A stretch of 64,000 nt of DNA from Hygrocybe punicea (lineage: Eukaryota > Basidiomycota > Agaricomycetes > Agaricales > Hygrophoraceae). Each line of letters begins with the position of its first letter. The first letter of the stretch is position 1. The stretch lies in NCBI GenBank assembly GCA_963556145.1, contig OY744466.1, positions 4,092,001 through 4,156,000 of the forward strand. Reading direction: 5' to 3'. Shown one piece after another: positions 9,850-21,500 of this stretch. The notes under the pieces are model-generated. The model did not search any database. It was not told where the DNA came from and was given only the letters and a program-made list of their open reading frames with translations. The position numbers and the translations under genes are program-made.

Positions 9850-12800
9850 TTAAGATTGAGCATATATAAACAGTACAGCATTATTACCATTACATGACAA
9901 TAAATTAATATTTGAAAAGTTATCTATATCACCTTCATTAATGCAAATTGATCTGGTTGATATACCATCATGAAACCATACCATACTGTTGATGAATATG
10001 CAGGCAGTAAAATGTGCATCACCAAAGTACACAATTCCTCTCAATGTGTAAGCAGTAGATATGTCATCTATTGACAAGTTTATAACTTGACTAATTATTA
10101 AATTCTCAATAGAGTCAACTGTAAACATGATTAGAGGTGGAATTTTGTTAAATGCAATAAATTTAGTAATCTCTCCCCAACACAATTGACATTTGTGCCG
10201 TTGTCTATTAACTATGATTTGAGCAAGACATGTTGAGATGGTTCCAGAAAATGAATATGAACAATGAAAGATAGCATCATATCTATCATTTTCCAGAATG
10301 GTTATGTTTTCACAATTCATACATTTAAGACAAGTTGAAGTCATTGGTTCATTTGCTTTCATTATATAATGGGCCAAATCACTTATGGCAATGCCAACTT
10401 GACCATAAGGAAATATTTCGGGTTTATCTTGATGCAATAAATGTCTGATTGTATTTCTAACTGTTTCTAAATCTGTTGTGTGATTCTTGGATCGTTTGAA
10501 TCCTAAGCTCAAAATCTTTAATATTTCATTGATGCTATTGAATCTTTTTTTCCAACTTGATGGATCTTCATTCCATATTGCTAGTAATATTGTAAAGAGT
10601 GAATCATAAGCACAGCTCCAATCTTGCGCATCCCATATAAACCCTTTTGGTTCATTTAATTCAATAGTACTTGTTTTTCGTCTTTTTTTCACAATGGAAG
10701 ATGAACTTACAACTTGTTGTAATTTTCGTTTTTTATTTTGCAATACATTGGCTGTGGAATTTTTATGAGTGACAGTGATTGGAACAGTTCCTTTTGCAGG
10801 AACAAAGTTGAGGTTTCTGAAATCTGCCTTTTGATTTTTGTTCATAGGTTTAATTAATTGCCATGGAGAGGGCTGTGTTGTGTATTGATTTAGTTGCTCC
10901 GTGGCTTTCCATGCGATAGCATGATGAATGTTTTTTGGAATATATGACTTTCCTTTCCATTTTCTAAATTGATCAATGATAGAATTTCGCTGATCTCCCT
11001 TGACATGGTCTGGTAAGAGTCCTTGATATTTCAGTTTGGTAATCTCATCAAGCAGTTCTAATTCTCTGAATTCCTGCCTGAGATATCCAGAAGCACCCCC
11101 AGTAATTACTTTAGGATCAAAGCCTTGCATGATGATAGTTCCTGCTGCAGAAGCACTTCTTGATAAGCAAGTATAATAGGATTGGTGGTTTCTACAACTA
11201 CTGAGGTCAACTACATTGTTAGGACGAGTACGTCCTTGACATGCATAATCAGTCATTGCAAAATTAGGTAGTACCAACACTTGTTCTCTTGACAAAGATA
11301 TCACATCATCATTGGGTAATGAGCACATGGTGGAAGTGACATGTTTTGTAATCGGCACAACATTTTCAGGAAGTCCTTCTATGTTAATTTTTTTTGGAGG
11401 ATTCAATAATCTGACAAATAAAGTGTCCAGTACAGTTTGTTGCTCAGGACCTATTGCACTCTGCCAACCCACAACTATGCCCTCTGCTCCTTTGGTAATG
11501 CAGCACTCTGTTGCATCATTGTTCCTCAGCATCACTGGCATGCCTACACATAAGTCCAATCTTCCTGGTATATGATCAGAGGATGATGCATGTGGTTGGC
11601 TCCAAAGTAGCTTTTGGAGTGAAGGTTCCAATATCTTTGTGTGTCGAATAGGATCCAAAATTGTTGACATGTGATGAGATTTTCTTTTGCTATTGGAACT
11701 AGTAGGATCATTCCATCTGTCTATGGAATAGAATGATGTTAATGGTCTCCTATTTTCAGCAGCAAAACGTTGAATACCAAGTTCATTGATTTTGTCTTTT
11801 TGTGCATTCAATGCAGTTATAACTGACACATTCCTGAATTTCTTTTGGGCTAATTTTGGATCATTTGGACCTTTTCCTGCAACACGAGTACGAAGAAATG
11901 CAATATCTTTGGGAGTACATGCTTTGTATCTCATGTTTTCCAAAGCAAGCCTCAGTTGGACATCTTCTTCTGACTGATTGGTTTGTCTCATATTTTCACG
12001 TAATATAACAACTGTTGTTATTTGATGCCAAAGAGCTTTGCCTATAGCCGCTTCCTGATTTGCTATAGTTTGACTGGAATTGATTTGGACACCAACGGTT
12101 CCAGAGTATAAAGGAGCACCACTCATAGCTGGTGGAAGTTGGCCAAAATCTCCTGCAAATATCATATTAATGCCACCAAAGGGTTCATCATAAACACCAC
12201 GTGCTTTTGCACACTGAGCACTGATTTTATACATATCTCTGCAAGATAACATTGACACCTCATCAATGAAAATGTAATCCACACCATCAAGATTGGCACG
12301 TACTTGTGCAAGGGAACGAGATGATCCTCCCTGATTAATTCCAAGAATGGAGTGATATGTGGATCCATTTACAAGGGCAGCAGCACCACCGGTTGGTGCA
12401 AGAACCACAAATCGATGATTTTCGTTGTGTTTACCAAAAAAACTAGTCAATGCTTTGATGACTTGTGATTTCCCTGTGCCTGCCATCCCACCAAGATACA
12501 TGCGTAGCTTATCAGAACCGTTAATCAAGGTAGAGTGATTCGCAATGATATGAAATGCTCTCTTTTGGTCAGTGTTCAACTTGTAATCATTGATAGTTAC
12601 ATCAATAAGATGACGATCAGCTCTGTTTGCAGGAATAAACATATGGTTGATGTATGCTGCATCCACTATCTTGACATCATTATATTGAAAATTTGCGAAT
12701 TTATCTATGGTTGCTGTGTTTGTTGGTAAATTTTTATTTCTGTCATCGATGATTTCTTTTTTCTTTGCAAGGACTGCAGCTCTCCAAAATTTTGCTGATT

Positions 12801-13362
12801 GTACTACAGGTGGTTCTATAGGTATCAAAGGTCCTATATCTGGGGTACCATCAATACAATCATCGAGCCATCCTGACCTTTTCAAAGTTCTTTCAGCTAT
12901 TAGCATTTGATCTTTCCTCTTTTGTCCTTTTTGACCAAGTTTCAGGAGTATTTCTGTGTCATTATTGTCTTCATCAATGTTGTTGTTGAAGTCGTCGCCG
13001 TTAAATGCAAATTCAGCATTGTGCATGTCATCCAGTTCATCAAGACCGTTTGAGGTCGCCCATGAATACCTTATATCTGCAGTATTATTCTTCTGACGTT
13101 TAGCAGAGAAATCATCTCTTGCATCCAAACACTCATACCGCAGACCAAAGTATTTCATGATCTCGAGCTCTCTTTTAGAAAACTCATGGTCTACAAAAGC
13201 ATTATCCCATGTTTGTAATTTACATTTGAGTTCTTTGCCACTTCTCCATGGCTTGAAAAACGTTAACATTGTACAACAATAATATTCTCGATCACCACGG
13301 TCAGCCCTTGGCAAAGTGTTTGGAATAAAATTAGGAACTATGAAGGGATCATTCCCTTTCAT
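9850..13362 (-). CDS. Helitron A PIF1-like helicase with C-terminal USP-like protease domain
   Basis: 1,170 residues. A PIF1/RecD-type SF1 helicase occupies about residues 270-740: Walker A GMAGTGKS with K298, Walker B FIDEVSM (D367, E368) and GDFGQLPP. The last 280 residues resemble a ubiquitin-specific protease (C19): a Cys box DWSCAYDSLF (C917), two CxxC-like pairs, and a His box GDAHFTACIFINS (H1117) followed by FHDG (D1132). In Helitrons the helicase unwinds DNA for rolling-circle transposition; the protease role is unknown. The frame lies 21 nt downstream of the Rep stop codon, in the same frame, so a fused RepHel is separated by one TAA. Differs from copy B at only a few residues. Confidence 0.9.
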   Translation of the reverse strand: MKGNDPFIVPNFIPNTLPRADRGDREYYCCTMLTFFKPWRSGKELKCKLQTWDNAFVDHEFSKRELEIMKYFGLRYECLDARDDFSAKRQKNNTADIRYSWATSNGLDELDDMHNAEFAFNGDDFNNNIDEDNNDTEILLKLGQKGQKRKDQMLIAERTLKRSGWLDDCIDGTPDIGPLIPIEPPVVQSAKFWRAAVLAKKKEIIDDRNKNLPTNTATIDKFANFQYNDVKIVDAAYINHMFIPANRADRHLIDVTINDYKLNTDQKRAFHIIANHSTLINGSDKLRMYLGGMAGTGKSQVIKALTSFFGKHNENHRFVVLAPTGGAAALVNGSTYHSILGINQGGSSRSLAQVRANLDGVDYIFIDEVSMLSCRDMYKISAQCAKARGVYDEPFGGINMIFAGDFGQLPPAMSGAPLYSGTVGVQINSSQTIANQEAAIGKALWHQITTVVILRENMRQTNQSEEDVQLRLALENMRYKACTPKDIAFLRTRVAGKGPNDPKLAQKKFRNVSVITALNAQKDKINELGIQRFAAENRRPLTSFYSIDRWNDPTSSNSKRKSHHMSTILDPIRHTKILEPSLQKLLWSQPHASSSDHIPGRLDLCVGMPVMLRNNDATECCITKGAEGIVVGWQSAIGPEQQTVLDTLFVRLLNPPKKINIEGLPENVVPITKHVTSTMCSLPNDDVISLSREQVLVLPNFAMTDYACQGRTRPNNVVDLSSCRNHQSYYTCLSRSASAAGTIIMQGFDPKVITGGASGYLRQEFRELELLDEITKLKYQGLLPDHVKGDQRNSIIDQFRKWKGKSYIPKNIHHAIAWKATEQLNQYTTQPSPWQLIKPMNKNQKADFRNLNFVPAKGTVPITVTHKNSTANVLQNKKRKLQQVVSSSSIVKKRRKTSTIELNEPKGFIWDAQDWSCAYDSLFTILLAIWNEDPSSWKKRFNSINEILKILSLGFKRSKNHTTDLETVRNTIRHLLHQDKPEIFPYGQVGIAISDLAHYIMKANEPMTSTCLKCMNCENITILENDRYDAIFHCSYSFSGTISTCLAQIIVNRQRHKCQLCWGEITKFIAFNKIPPLIMFTVDSIENLIISQVINLSIDDISTAYTLRGIVYFGDAHFTACIFINSMVWFHDGISTRSICINEGDIDNFSNINLLSCNGNNAVLFIYAQS

Positions 13363-13383
13363 TTTGGCATGGTGGGTAAGATA

Positions 13384-16300
13384 TTATGGATGATTGGGAT
13401 GTAAAGTATAATCATTTTCAAATTTTGTCAATTTATTAAGATCAACTTCATTTGTTTTATCAACTATTTCTGGGCCTGCATTTTTATTCAAACTATCAGG
13501 TTTTAGAATTTCATCTATCTCCATGACTATATCATTATCAACGACATCAGACAAGTTGTCATCACTGGAATAGTCAACATTAGTAGGTTCAGTGCAAGAG
13601 TCAGACAAATCATCACAGCCTAGATTGTCAAAAATTTGGTTTTGCACTGGTTCTCTTCTGGCCCTTTTGGTCTTTGTTTTGGTGCGTCTTTTCTTTGGTT
13701 CCATAGTGGCAAGACGTATCCAGTCATACAGTGATACATTATCATACAAGGCTGGTCTGAACATATAATTATTTACTTTGGAAAGTCCAATGTATGCGCC
13801 ATTATTCTTACCAATAACAACCTTTTGTGCATTATCTTGGTCTTCACATATATTGGGAATTTCTTCATCAGACCATGCACTGATAACCTCTTTAACATAA
13901 GATCTCCAAAAGAATGGCACAAATTTATGACTGGTGTAGTGATCAGGATTTCCAAGCACATATAATGAAGCCATTGGAGCACCAATTTCCATTTTGGAGG
14001 TGAGTGAATTGACTATTTGTGTAAACAGTTTTCTGACTTTGTCTTTTCTTTTCAGGTTGGCACCAATCATTTCGGAATTCTTATCAAAAATACTTTTTAT
14101 CACTTCAAAAATGCTATAGGTCTTCAAGGAGAATTTTGTAATATAATCTGTTATGTATGCAACTATGGCCTTTATAGCAGTACCTGATAATAAGCTGGTC
14201 ACATCAGAATTGCATCGTAGCATATATGTAACTTCAGGTGTCACCGTGTTCATCCAAGGTTCACCATGCTTGAGGTTGAGAGCACCAGTGTTAGGTTCTA
14301 CAAAAGTTTGTTGAAAGATATCACGGGGAAATCGTCGTTTACATTCACCTTTCGAATTAAGACAGTATGGCTTTTTTTTGCCATCATGCCTGTTATGTAC
14401 ATTTAATCGCAATAAAAGATCATCTACAACATCTTGAAACCTTTGCCACCATGTTGATCTTTTGTTGTGATATTGACAATTCATGGAACAATTATATGAT
14501 GGTGGATCTGGCATGACACATGTTGGTGGTTGATATTCAGGTTTCGACATTGTCTGTTCCATTTTCTGTGATACCTCATCTTTAGAACCTGTCATGAATT
14601 GTCCTACACACAAACTTTCCAAATATTCCACTAATCTTTTCTGAAAGTCAGAATTTTCACCCATAATTTTGTCACGTATTTCCTGAGGTGTAAGGCATCC
14701 CTTTATCCACAACAGCATATGAAGATGCAAGGTAAGACGTCCTTGTTCCTCTACCGTTGCATAATAACCTGATGTGTTTCCATACAGGCCAGGATGAGAT
14801 TCATTTATTCCTAATATATGTTTGATGAACATTTCAGTAGTAAAGTGAAAAAAGCGGGCTCCAGCAACTGGATTGTTTGCAATTAGTTTGTAACAATCCT
14901 GGGGTAGACGTAGTTTAGGATAAAACTTTTCTTTGTTGTCAGCATAATATAAGCATAGTGGGTGATTGATGTCTGCAGGTGCAAAAGTGATAAACCAAGT
15001 CGGAGCACCAATATAGGATATCAGAGACCAAATCTCATTTCGCATGTATTTCTTGTTAGTAATTGAACCTTTGACCTGACCAGCTACGTGATCCAGATCA
15101 GAAATGAGTTTATAGCATGCTTTCTCTTCCGATGTATCTGGTTTGACTCTATCACCTCTAGACAATCTTTTAGAGAGGTCATCCAAAACAGCTGTATTGA
15201 TATTCATCAGGCGATCTGCAATATCGTTGAAATTATGTTTGTTAGTCAACAAATATCCTCCGGTTGTACTGTCTTTGATTTGTTCTTGATTGAATGCAAT
15301 CAATGGAAAATAGGGATCGGTTTGAAATCTTTTGTCATGGTACATCAGGAGATGTCTTTTGTGCATCATATCACTGATGCTTAAAACATCCTTGTCTATG
15401 CTGCTAATACCACCCAAGCCATATGGAAATAGGCAGGGGAACATCATAGGATATAATTGAGGATTATTAAAGAATGATTCTGGATTTCTAGCATGGCTTA
15501 TGGCAAGAACACCACCATGGTCATCTATCAAGTGCTTGGTGGCTCTAGCTATTAATGCTTTTGGACTTGTAATATCTAGATCTTCGCCAGTTACACCACT
15601 AACAACAAAGGGACAAGGCCCATCTTCAACACCATCTTCCTCTTCATTGTCAAATGCACTAGTGGCTTCCGGTTCCTTATTTGTGTCTGCTGGTCGATAT
15701 GCAACCACAACAGGAATTCCATGATCTGGATATTGTGCTAGATTTTCATAGGAGATATCTAAATCATAGTAATCCATGTGATTCAATTTCAGCCATTCTA
15801 AAGCTGCTGAAACTCGCCTTCGGCGAACCAATAAAGGCGTTCGCTCCATGTCTTCTGGAGTTGGTCTGGCAGGACCAGTGAAAATAAACGCTAGCACTTC
15901 ATCAAGTTCTTTAATTGTTGGAGGCAACCGTTGATATATCTTTGGTGTTGGGTTTTGAAACATGATGGCATTTGCTTTCATTTTATGCATCCCAGAGGAG
16001 ACACGAACAATACATTTGTTGTGACGAACACGGGCAATCAAAAGTTGTTCAGCAAATTTTAGATTTTGAAGTTGTGCAGGAATTCTTCCCATCCAAAGTC
16101 CATTCGCCAAAGCATATTTGGGAGTTTGGCCTTTATTCAGACTGAGCACACATGGTTTGCATATCCATTTACATGTGTCATCTAGCACTGGACCTTTGAT
16201 ATCCTCTATTGGATCAGAACAATGATATCGTTCACATCTTGTGATTCCCATATTGTCTCTAGTTAATATTTTCAGATTAACCTTCGTCTTTGACAATAAA

Positions 16301-17586
16301 GACATGTTTTCCAATGCAACCAATTGACCACATACAGCACACCCACTTTCTTGGAAACATTCAGGTGATGTATCTCTGCACCAGTTGCTGATTATGGTTT
16401 CCTTCAATTCAATAGATGGAGGAGGAGGAGGAAATAATTGCTCATCTGACTTGTCCAATTCTTCTTTCATTTGAGCCTGAGTTTCTTCTTTGCCGCACTC
16501 ATTTGTTTCTGTCATTTTTTGTCTTCTGTACCACTGTTTACACAGGTCTTTATGTGATTTAATATCATGCACATGAAAAATAGAAACATGAGTATCACAA
16601 GCTGAACAATTATGCCTCATTAATGCCACAGATAGATCTTGTCCATGTAATCTTCGTAATGTCTTTGACAAATATATACCATGTATTGTTGTTATTTCAC
16701 CAATATCCTTCACTGTCAAATTTGGCAGAAGTTCATGTAAAGACATTTTAACACATGCATAATTTTTTCTATCTTCATATAAAGTGTTGGCAGTTTGTTC
16801 ATCAATATGCCCCACATATTCGAATAATATGTCAGAATCATGGTTGATATTATTAGATGGTAGCATGAAAGATTGAATAAAGCTAAACTTGAATGTTGGT
16901 ATTCGTTTACCACCACCAATGTAGTCATATCTATGAACGGAATTTATATATAAAGATTTAAACAAGTTTCTGAATAAATTCAAATTGAACATAATTATGT
17001 TTGAACAGCTATGCCGTATTATGAAACATAGTGTGGTCCACAGCAACGTTGCATGTGATAGAGAACTAGTAATACAATGAAACAAATATGATCTGAAATC
17101 ATGTCGTCTCAATAGCGATCGCATTAGCAATGCATTGATCATTTTACAACAACATTGAACAGTGATAGGTTTGAGAAGACAATACAAAGTGAAGAGATAT
17201 TTAGGAGGTAAGAAATATGTTCTGTCATATTGAATAGAACGTAATTGCATTTTGAATGCGCTATTTTTAAATGTAGTCCAAACGAATAATGGATCGACCG
17301 TCAAGTTATCTTTTGTTATTTCAATGAACTTTACACATTGTGTTGCATTTATTTGCATCAATATTGTTGCATCGCCCTGATCTGGGGCAAACTCATGTTC
17401 TATGAGTTTTCTTTGAAAAACACCCAATTCTTGGGTCAATGCCAATATCAAAGGAGCGGATATTGGTTCAAGAGAGATATACATAAGTTGGTCTCGGCAT
17501 AGTTGTGGAAATATGGTTGCGTTTGCAAGGAAATGTAGATAAGTCAATACCGCAATGCAGACATGCATGATATCATGGAGATTCAT
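13384..17586 (-). CDS. Helitron A Rep (HUH nuclease) protein
   Basis: 1,400 residues starting at ATG 17584-17586. The middle (about 500-640) matches a DUF6570-like region usual in fungal Helitron proteins. The Helitron_like_N/Rep domain follows at about 750-1160, with the HUH motif in TLHLHMLLW and the paired tyrosines of AYITDYITKF. The N-terminal 330 residues hold CxxC motifs of unknown use. The C-terminal 120 residues are basic, then acidic. The first 275 residues differ noticeably from copy B, while the remainder is almost identical. The frame ends in TAA at 13384-13386. Confidence 0.9.
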   Translation of the reverse strand: MNLHDIMHVCIAVLTYLHFLANATIFPQLCRDQLMYISLEPISAPLILALTQELGVFQRKLIEHEFAPDQGDATILMQINATQCVKFIEITKDNLTVDPLFVWTTFKNSAFKMQLRSIQYDRTYFLPPKYLFTLYCLLKPITVQCCCKMINALLMRSLLRRHDFRSYLFHCITSSLSHATLLWTTLCFIIRHSCSNIIMFNLNLFRNLFKSLYINSVHRYDYIGGGKRIPTFKFSFIQSFMLPSNNINHDSDILFEYVGHIDEQTANTLYEDRKNYACVKMSLHELLPNLTVKDIGEITTIHGIYLSKTLRRLHGQDLSVALMRHNCSACDTHVSIFHVHDIKSHKDLCKQWYRRQKMTETNECGKEETQAQMKEELDKSDEQLFPPPPPSIELKETIISNWCRDTSPECFQESGCAVCGQLVALENMSLLSKTKVNLKILTRDNMGITRCERYHCSDPIEDIKGPVLDDTCKWICKPCVLSLNKGQTPKYALANGLWMGRIPAQLQNLKFAEQLLIARVRHNKCIVRVSSGMHKMKANAIMFQNPTPKIYQRLPPTIKELDEVLAFIFTGPARPTPEDMERTPLLVRRRRVSAALEWLKLNHMDYYDLDISYENLAQYPDHGIPVVVAYRPADTNKEPEATSAFDNEEEDGVEDGPCPFVVSGVTGEDLDITSPKALIARATKHLIDDHGGVLAISHARNPESFFNNPQLYPMMFPCLFPYGLGGISSIDKDVLSISDMMHKRHLLMYHDKRFQTDPYFPLIAFNQEQIKDSTTGGYLLTNKHNFNDIADRLMNINTAVLDDLSKRLSRGDRVKPDTSEEKACYKLISDLDHVAGQVKGSITNKKYMRNEIWSLISYIGAPTWFITFAPADINHPLCLYYADNKEKFYPKLRLPQDCYKLIANNPVAGARFFHFTTEMFIKHILGINESHPGLYGNTSGYYATVEEQGRLTLHLHMLLWIKGCLTPQEIRDKIMGENSDFQKRLVEYLESLCVGQFMTGSKDEVSQKMEQTMSKPEYQPPTCVMPDPPSYNCSMNCQYHNKRSTWWQRFQDVVDDLLLRLNVHNRHDGKKKPYCLNSKGECKRRFPRDIFQQTFVEPNTGALNLKHGEPWMNTVTPEVTYMLRCNSDVTSLLSGTAIKAIVAYITDYITKFSLKTYSIFEVIKSIFDKNSEMIGANLKRKDKVRKLFTQIVNSLTSKMEIGAPMASLYVLGNPDHYTSHKFVPFFWRSYVKEVISAWSDEEIPNICEDQDNAQKVVIGKNNGAYIGLSKVNNYMFRPALYDNVSLYDWIRLATMEPKKRRTKTKTKRARREPVQNQIFDNLGCDDLSDSCTEPTNVDYSSDDNLSDVVDNDIVMEIDEILKPDSLNKNAGPEIVDKTNEVDLNKLTKFENDYTLHPNHP

Positions 17587-17880
17587 GTGGATTGGTGATA
17601 GTAAGAGAAAGCACCGCCCATGTATCTATTTAACTAGTTAAGTGGTTCGGATCATGAACAACAATTAACACAATTGGATTGATCATATGACATTATCTTA
17701 TTTGTAAGCTCTTCCAAAAACATCATAAGGTGTGCCTGAAGCTTTATAATGTTTTTATTCAATTGAATGTTTTCGTAACATACGTAATATTCCGGTACTG
17801 AATAGTCATAGCTTTCCTTGGAGTGATGGTTATGCTTGCCACCATATGAGGGGGATTTGTTACAGTTGTCACAGGGGATG

Positions 17881-18062
17881 GATGAGGAATTTACCATCAA
17901 ATAATATTGAGATCTCCACTCAATTATTTTTGTTGTTATCATAAGTCCGAAAACGTTGTAAAAAGTGGATAACGTTATGTTTTCGACATTTTTGGACTTA
18001 TGATAGCAACAAAATAATTGAGTGGAGATCTCAATATTATTTGATGGCAAAAATTCCTCATC
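17881..18062. repeat. Near-perfect palindrome, 182 bp
   Basis: The arms run GATGAGGAATTTACCATC... and ...GATGGCAAAAATTCCTCATC, about 70 bp each with a loop of about 40 bp. The orthologous spacer next to Helitron B lacks it, so it is an insertion specific to copy A. It may be a small foldback MITE. The overlapping minus-strand ORF is an artefact. Confidence 0.7.
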
Positions 18063-18548
18063 TGTCTCCTATGTGTCTCCCCATTTAATTGGTCCATAAA
18101 GTTGGCAGTTCTGGTTTATTACATATATTCAATTTGAATGTTCATTAACTCGAGTCATAGTAATCCAAGGTTGTCCTTCTCATGTTACCTTCTCATGTTA
18201 CCTTCTCATGTTACCTGTGGTGGCTGTACTGACAAACGTGAACTGAAATTAATACACTTAATTTAGGCAAACAGGTTTTCAGTCACCAAGATCGATGTCT
18301 TATGTGATATCTGTGTATACTTATTATCTTACTCAATTGTTATGGTCATAGGAAAGTAACACAAGCCATTTTCAATAGAGCAAAAAAAGAAATGTACAGA
18401 TATTGTACAAATGTAAAGAATGGTGGTAGAGGAGGACGTTGAGGGCACAGATTACCAACAGATTACCAGAAATCAACGACTCAGATAAAAGTGTCTTTAG
18501 TCAAATATAATTAATACTCCACAAAAAGAGGACTTACAGCAACCGAAA
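18063..18548. other. Spacer between gene X copy A and Helitron A
   Basis: Clearly similar, in reverse complement, to 38812-39260 beside copy B, though with many more substitutions than the helicase frames. It contains a triplicated CTTCTCATGTTAC motif (18178-18210). No gene was seen. Confidence 0.6.
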
Positions 18549-21500
18549 CTAAGGGCCAGGGTCCAGTTTAGATGTTGACGCCTTGGGAGATGAAGGCCTT
18601 GTTTGGCTCAGCGTAATCGAGACTAGGATATCGTGAGGAACGATATTGCTCCAATCTACATCCATTGATAAACCGCCTGGCTCCGCCGGGGTCGACGACT
18701 GATGGCGTGACGATGCACGCGTATTGGGACGGAATCCTAGGATATTGATAAGATCAGATGTGAAATCTATATAGAGTGTGATGTGCATACCCGGAGTTGG
18801 AGACTTCTTCGGAGGCTTCGCTGGCTGGAGCCTTTCTGCGATAATACCGGCTTGCTCCGATGCCAGATCCAACTTCCTCCTCTTTGCTGTCTCGCCGTCC
18901 TCGTGATCGCCGCTGAGAGAGTCCTGTATGGGTTTGGGAGGTCCATCGTTGTCGTGCATGATTACATCGTCATCAGAATGCAACAACCCCTCCCATTCTG
19001 GTCCTAACAAGCCCAACTTTGCGGATTCCAGTGGCACATCATCCGACTCGGAGGAGACGGGTGGTTTAACTTCCACTGTCAATTTTTCGGATTCCGATTT
19101 CTTGGATCCACGCAACGGCGCAATTTCGACAGCGACTGCGAGATGTCAGTGCATTATTCAGAGCAAAGTGAGTAACATACGCATTTGAGCCTTTGATCGT
19201 TTCTTCTTTACCAGGGCTACGTCCTCCTCCATCTTGATATCGTCTATGCATGAATGAACAATATGCGTTATAAGCTTGATATTTAGAATTTAATAACTCA
19301 CCGTCAGCGTCGTCATCAGGTTTGGACTTCACGGTGCATTCTGTGATGATGAGGAGTTACCGTGTGTGATGATCACAGACAATGAAAGTACTTACTGGGC
19401 TTGGGCTTGGGCTTGGGCTTCTTTTTGTCCTTCTTGGACGAATTGTCTGCGCCACCTGAATATTCAGTACATCTATACACTGCTATGGTTAAAAATTTGT
19501 ACAAACCAGCGGAGGATGTCTTCTGTTTTTTGACCGATTTTGACTTGGCTTTGCCCTTGCCCTTGCCCTGGGGAACCGGCTCTTCTGCAAATGTATTATA
19601 TTACAGTAGACCCAGTCGTTTTGGTTAACCCAATCGCAGATATAGTTGCAAAAGGTAGGTACACATAGCGCAGTTGCTTGCTGGGGGGGTAGGTTAACCC
19701 AAGAGACAGCTCTTGCTGGGGAAATGTGGGGTGGTAGGTTGACCCAGGTACAGCTCTTGCTGGTCAAGGTTGGCAGGGTGGGTCAACCCAGTGTCAGCTC
19801 TGCCATGGGGTAGGTTAACCCAGGACAGCTATTCTGGGAAGGTTGGGTTGACCCAGGTCCAGCTGTGCAAGCAACGTGGGTTGACCTGGGTTGACCGTGG
19901 ACCAGCTCTTGCTGCAGGCTTGGGTTGACCTGGGTCCAGCTGTTGCTGCAGCACTGGGTTGACCCAGGCCCAGCACTTCCTGCAGGGTGGGGTGGCTGGG
20001 GTCCAGGTATTGCTGCAGCACCGGGTTTACCAGGGTTCAGCTATTGCTGCAGCACTGGGTTGACCGGGGTCCAGATATTGCTGTGGCACCAGGTTGACCC
20101 AGATCCAGCACTTGCTGCAGGGCTTGGGTTGACCTGGGTCCAGCTATTGCTGCAGCACTGGGTTGATCTGGTTCCAGCACTTGCTTTGGGGCTTGGGTTG
20201 ACCTGGGTCCAGCTCTCCCTGCAGGCTTGGGTTGACCAGGGTCCAGCTATTGCTGCAGCACTGGGTTGACCAGGGTTCAGGTATTGCTGCAGCACTGGGT
20301 TGACCGGGGTCCAGCTATTGCTGCAGGACCGGGTTGACCTGGGTCCAGCACTTGCTGCAGCACAGGGTTGACCTGGGTCCAGCTATTGCTGCTGCACCGG
20401 GTTGACCGGGGTCCAGATATTGCTGCAGCACTGGGTTGACCCAGATCCAGCACTCGCTGCAGGGCTGGGGTTGACTGGGGTCTAGATATTGCTGCAGCAC
20501 TGGGTTGACCTTGGTCCAGCACTTGCTGCAGCACTGGGTTGACCGGGGTCCAGCACTTGCTGCAGCACTGGGTTGACCAGGGTTCAGCTATTGCTGCTGC
20601 ACTGGGTTGACCAGGGTCCAGCACTTGCTGCAGCACTGGGTTGACCAGGGTCCAGCACTTGCTGCAGCACTGGGTTGACCAGGGTTCAGCTATTGCTGCA
20701 GCACCAGGTTGACTGGGGTCCAGCACTTGCTGCGGGGGTTGGGTTGACCCAGGTCTGGCTCTTCCTGCAGGCTTGGGTTGACCTGGGTCCAGGTATTGCT
20801 GCAGCACTGGGTTGACCGGGGTCCAGATATTGCTGCAACACCGGGTTGACCTGGATCCAGCACTCGCTGCAGGGCTGGGGTTGACCCAGGTCCAGCTCTT
20901 CCTGCAGGTTTGGGTTGACCTGGGTCTAGATATTGCTGCAGCACCAGGTTGACCGGGGTCCAGCACTTGCTGCGGGGCTTGGGTTGACCCAGGTCCCACT
21001 CTTCCTGCAGGCTTGGGTTGACCGGGCTCCAGCTATTGCTGCAGCACTGGGTTGACCTGGGTCCAGCACTTGCTGCAGGGCTTGTGTTGACCAGGGTCCA
21101 GCTCTTGCTGCAGCACTTTGTTGACCCACATCCAGCACTCACTGTAGGGTAGGTTGATTGGGGTCCAGCCTGTCCTGTAGCATTGCATTGACCCCAGACC
21201 CACCCATGTCGCAGGTTTGGATTCATGAGGGTCTGGCCATTGCTCCAGCATTGGGTTGACATGGCCCTGCTCTTGCTGCAGAATAAGGTTGACCCTGGCC
21301 CAGCTCTCACTGCAGGATTAGGTTGACCAGGATCCCGCTTTTGCTTTGACACGGGCTCAGCCACATCCCACTCTGCCTGCATGTATTTAATGTTGACAAC
21401 ATTGCCAGAGCTCACAACAACTCAAGCCAATATTTATTCAGAAAATGCAATATCCGGTAAAGAAAACGTCTCAGTTTCTTCAAATGTAATATAATTTCAA

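Larger units (their letters stand above)
9778..17790 (-). mobile_element. Helitron A (core Rep/helicase part)
   Basis: Minus-strand Helitron. Its 3' end is CTAG at 9778-9781, followed on the minus strand by T, with the terminal hairpin at 9792-9809. It carries a Rep frame and a helicase frame nearly identical to Helitron B (39745-47714). The sequence diverges from Helitron B exactly after CTAG|T, which fixes the 3' boundary. The 5' boundary is not fixed: similarity to Helitron B continues upstream through the spacer and gene X, so the element may be larger (to about 26950). Confidence 0.85.

Noticed and set aside
17652..18050. Minus-strand ORF of 132 residues near Helitron A
   Set aside because: It is largely the translation of a palindromic insertion absent from copy B.
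20277..21415. Long minus-strand ORFs (about 240 residues) with repeating NPVLQQYLDPGQP-like peptides
   Set aside because: They are translations of the 34-bp minisatellite in the foldback arm and also occur in the mirror arm and other frames.
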